From positions 1-50,772 of the forward strand of contig NZ_SMKV01000039.1 of the NCBI RefSeq assembly GCF_004348445.1: 50,772 nt of DNA, given 5' to 3'. The DNA is from Saccharopolyspora aridisoli. Lineage in GTDB: Bacteria; Actinomycetota; Actinomycetes; Mycobacteriales; Pseudonocardiaceae. The notes under the pieces are model-generated. The model saw nothing but the letters and a program-made list of their open reading frames with translations, ran no database searches and was not told the origin of the DNA. Positions within the stretch are counted from its first letter, which is position 1. The number at the start of each line of letters is the position of its first letter. Position numbers and translations under genes: made by a program. Positions 50,705 through 50,772 of this stretch are shown in pieces.

Positions 50705-50772
50705 TCAGCGGGTGGGGTGCAGGCGGCGCTCGGCGTCGTCCCAGGCGTTGGTGGGAGTTCGGGGGGTGTGGT
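50705..50772 (-). CDS. C-terminal end of a minus-strand gene, cut by window edge
   Basis: The last 22 codons read RTPTNAWDDAERRLHPTR before a TGA at 50707-50705. Composition fits a real actinomycete protein tail, and the convergent layout with the methyltransferase is plausible. It is too short to identify. Confidence 0.4.
   Translation of the reverse strand, partial: HTPRTPTNAWDDAERRLHPTR

Noticed and set aside
1..50772. CRISPR array, prophage, insertion sequence or attachment sites
   Set aside because: No spaced direct repeats, transposase, integrase or phage structural gene was seen. The decayed genes do not have flanking mobile-element ends.

Overview
The window is high-GC DNA with frequent GTG and TTG starts, ATGA-type gene overlaps, a Tat-exported PhoD, an XRE/DUF397/zinc-finger regulatory group and an AAC(2')-I-type acetyltransferase. 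These point to an actinomycete, most likely a Pseudonocardiaceae member such as Saccharopolyspora. The family call is an inference from protein style. Most of the window is catabolic and accessory genes. No rRNA, tRNA, CRISPR array or insertion sequence was recognised.

Layout. 1-6017: the N-terminal part of an S9B (DPP IV-like) peptidase on the minus strand, then a translationally coupled plus-strand trio: a GT2 polyprenyl-phosphate glycosyltransferase, a GtrA flippase fused to a large multi-membrane protein, and a secreted PIG-L deacetylase. 6014-14532: a sugar/polyol catabolic locus. An RbtT/DalT/CsbX-type transporter and a DeoR regulator are on the minus strand. A six-gene plus-strand operon encodes HAD phosphatase, D-2-hydroxyacid dehydrogenase, FGGY kinase, fused DhaK-DhaL kinase, RpiB isomerase and class II aldolase. 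Two near-identical 23-bp elements lie in front of the transporter and of the operon and are probably the DeoR operators. 14620-17802: an ACT-GNAT membrane protein, idi, and a secreted M28 aminopeptidase.

18041-26387: an HcnA/HcnB-like oxidoreductase pair followed directly by an aminoglycoside 2'-N-acetyltransferase homologue, an aldehyde dehydrogenase, a secreted SGNH esterase, a DapA-family/SDR pair, a candidate structured RNA with a strong terminator, and a J-domain/NERD membrane protein. 26484-28086: DoxX, VOC and dienelactone-hydrolase proteins. 28456-32996: a four-gene amine-oxidation unit (two DAO-family oxidases, a sodium:solute symporter, and a GntR regulator that is frameshifted as read). 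33057-41309: a TetR remnant, an NDP-forming acyl-CoA synthetase, an MFS protein, a UxaA-family dehydratase, a GMC oxidoreductase and an acetoacetate-decarboxylase-family protein.

41426-50772: a chimeric gene remnant, a zinc-finger/XRE/DUF397 group, an acyl-CoA thioesterase, a large secreted M14 peptidase, SixA, PhoD, a small ferredoxin-like protein, a decayed tyrosine phosphatase, a frameshifted methyltransferase and the 3' end of one more gene. Several convergent gene pairs are separated by long perfect hairpins that look like bidirectional terminators. Three genes appear broken by small indels or internal loss, and two further stretches look like remnants. Whether these are biological or sequencing errors cannot be decided here.
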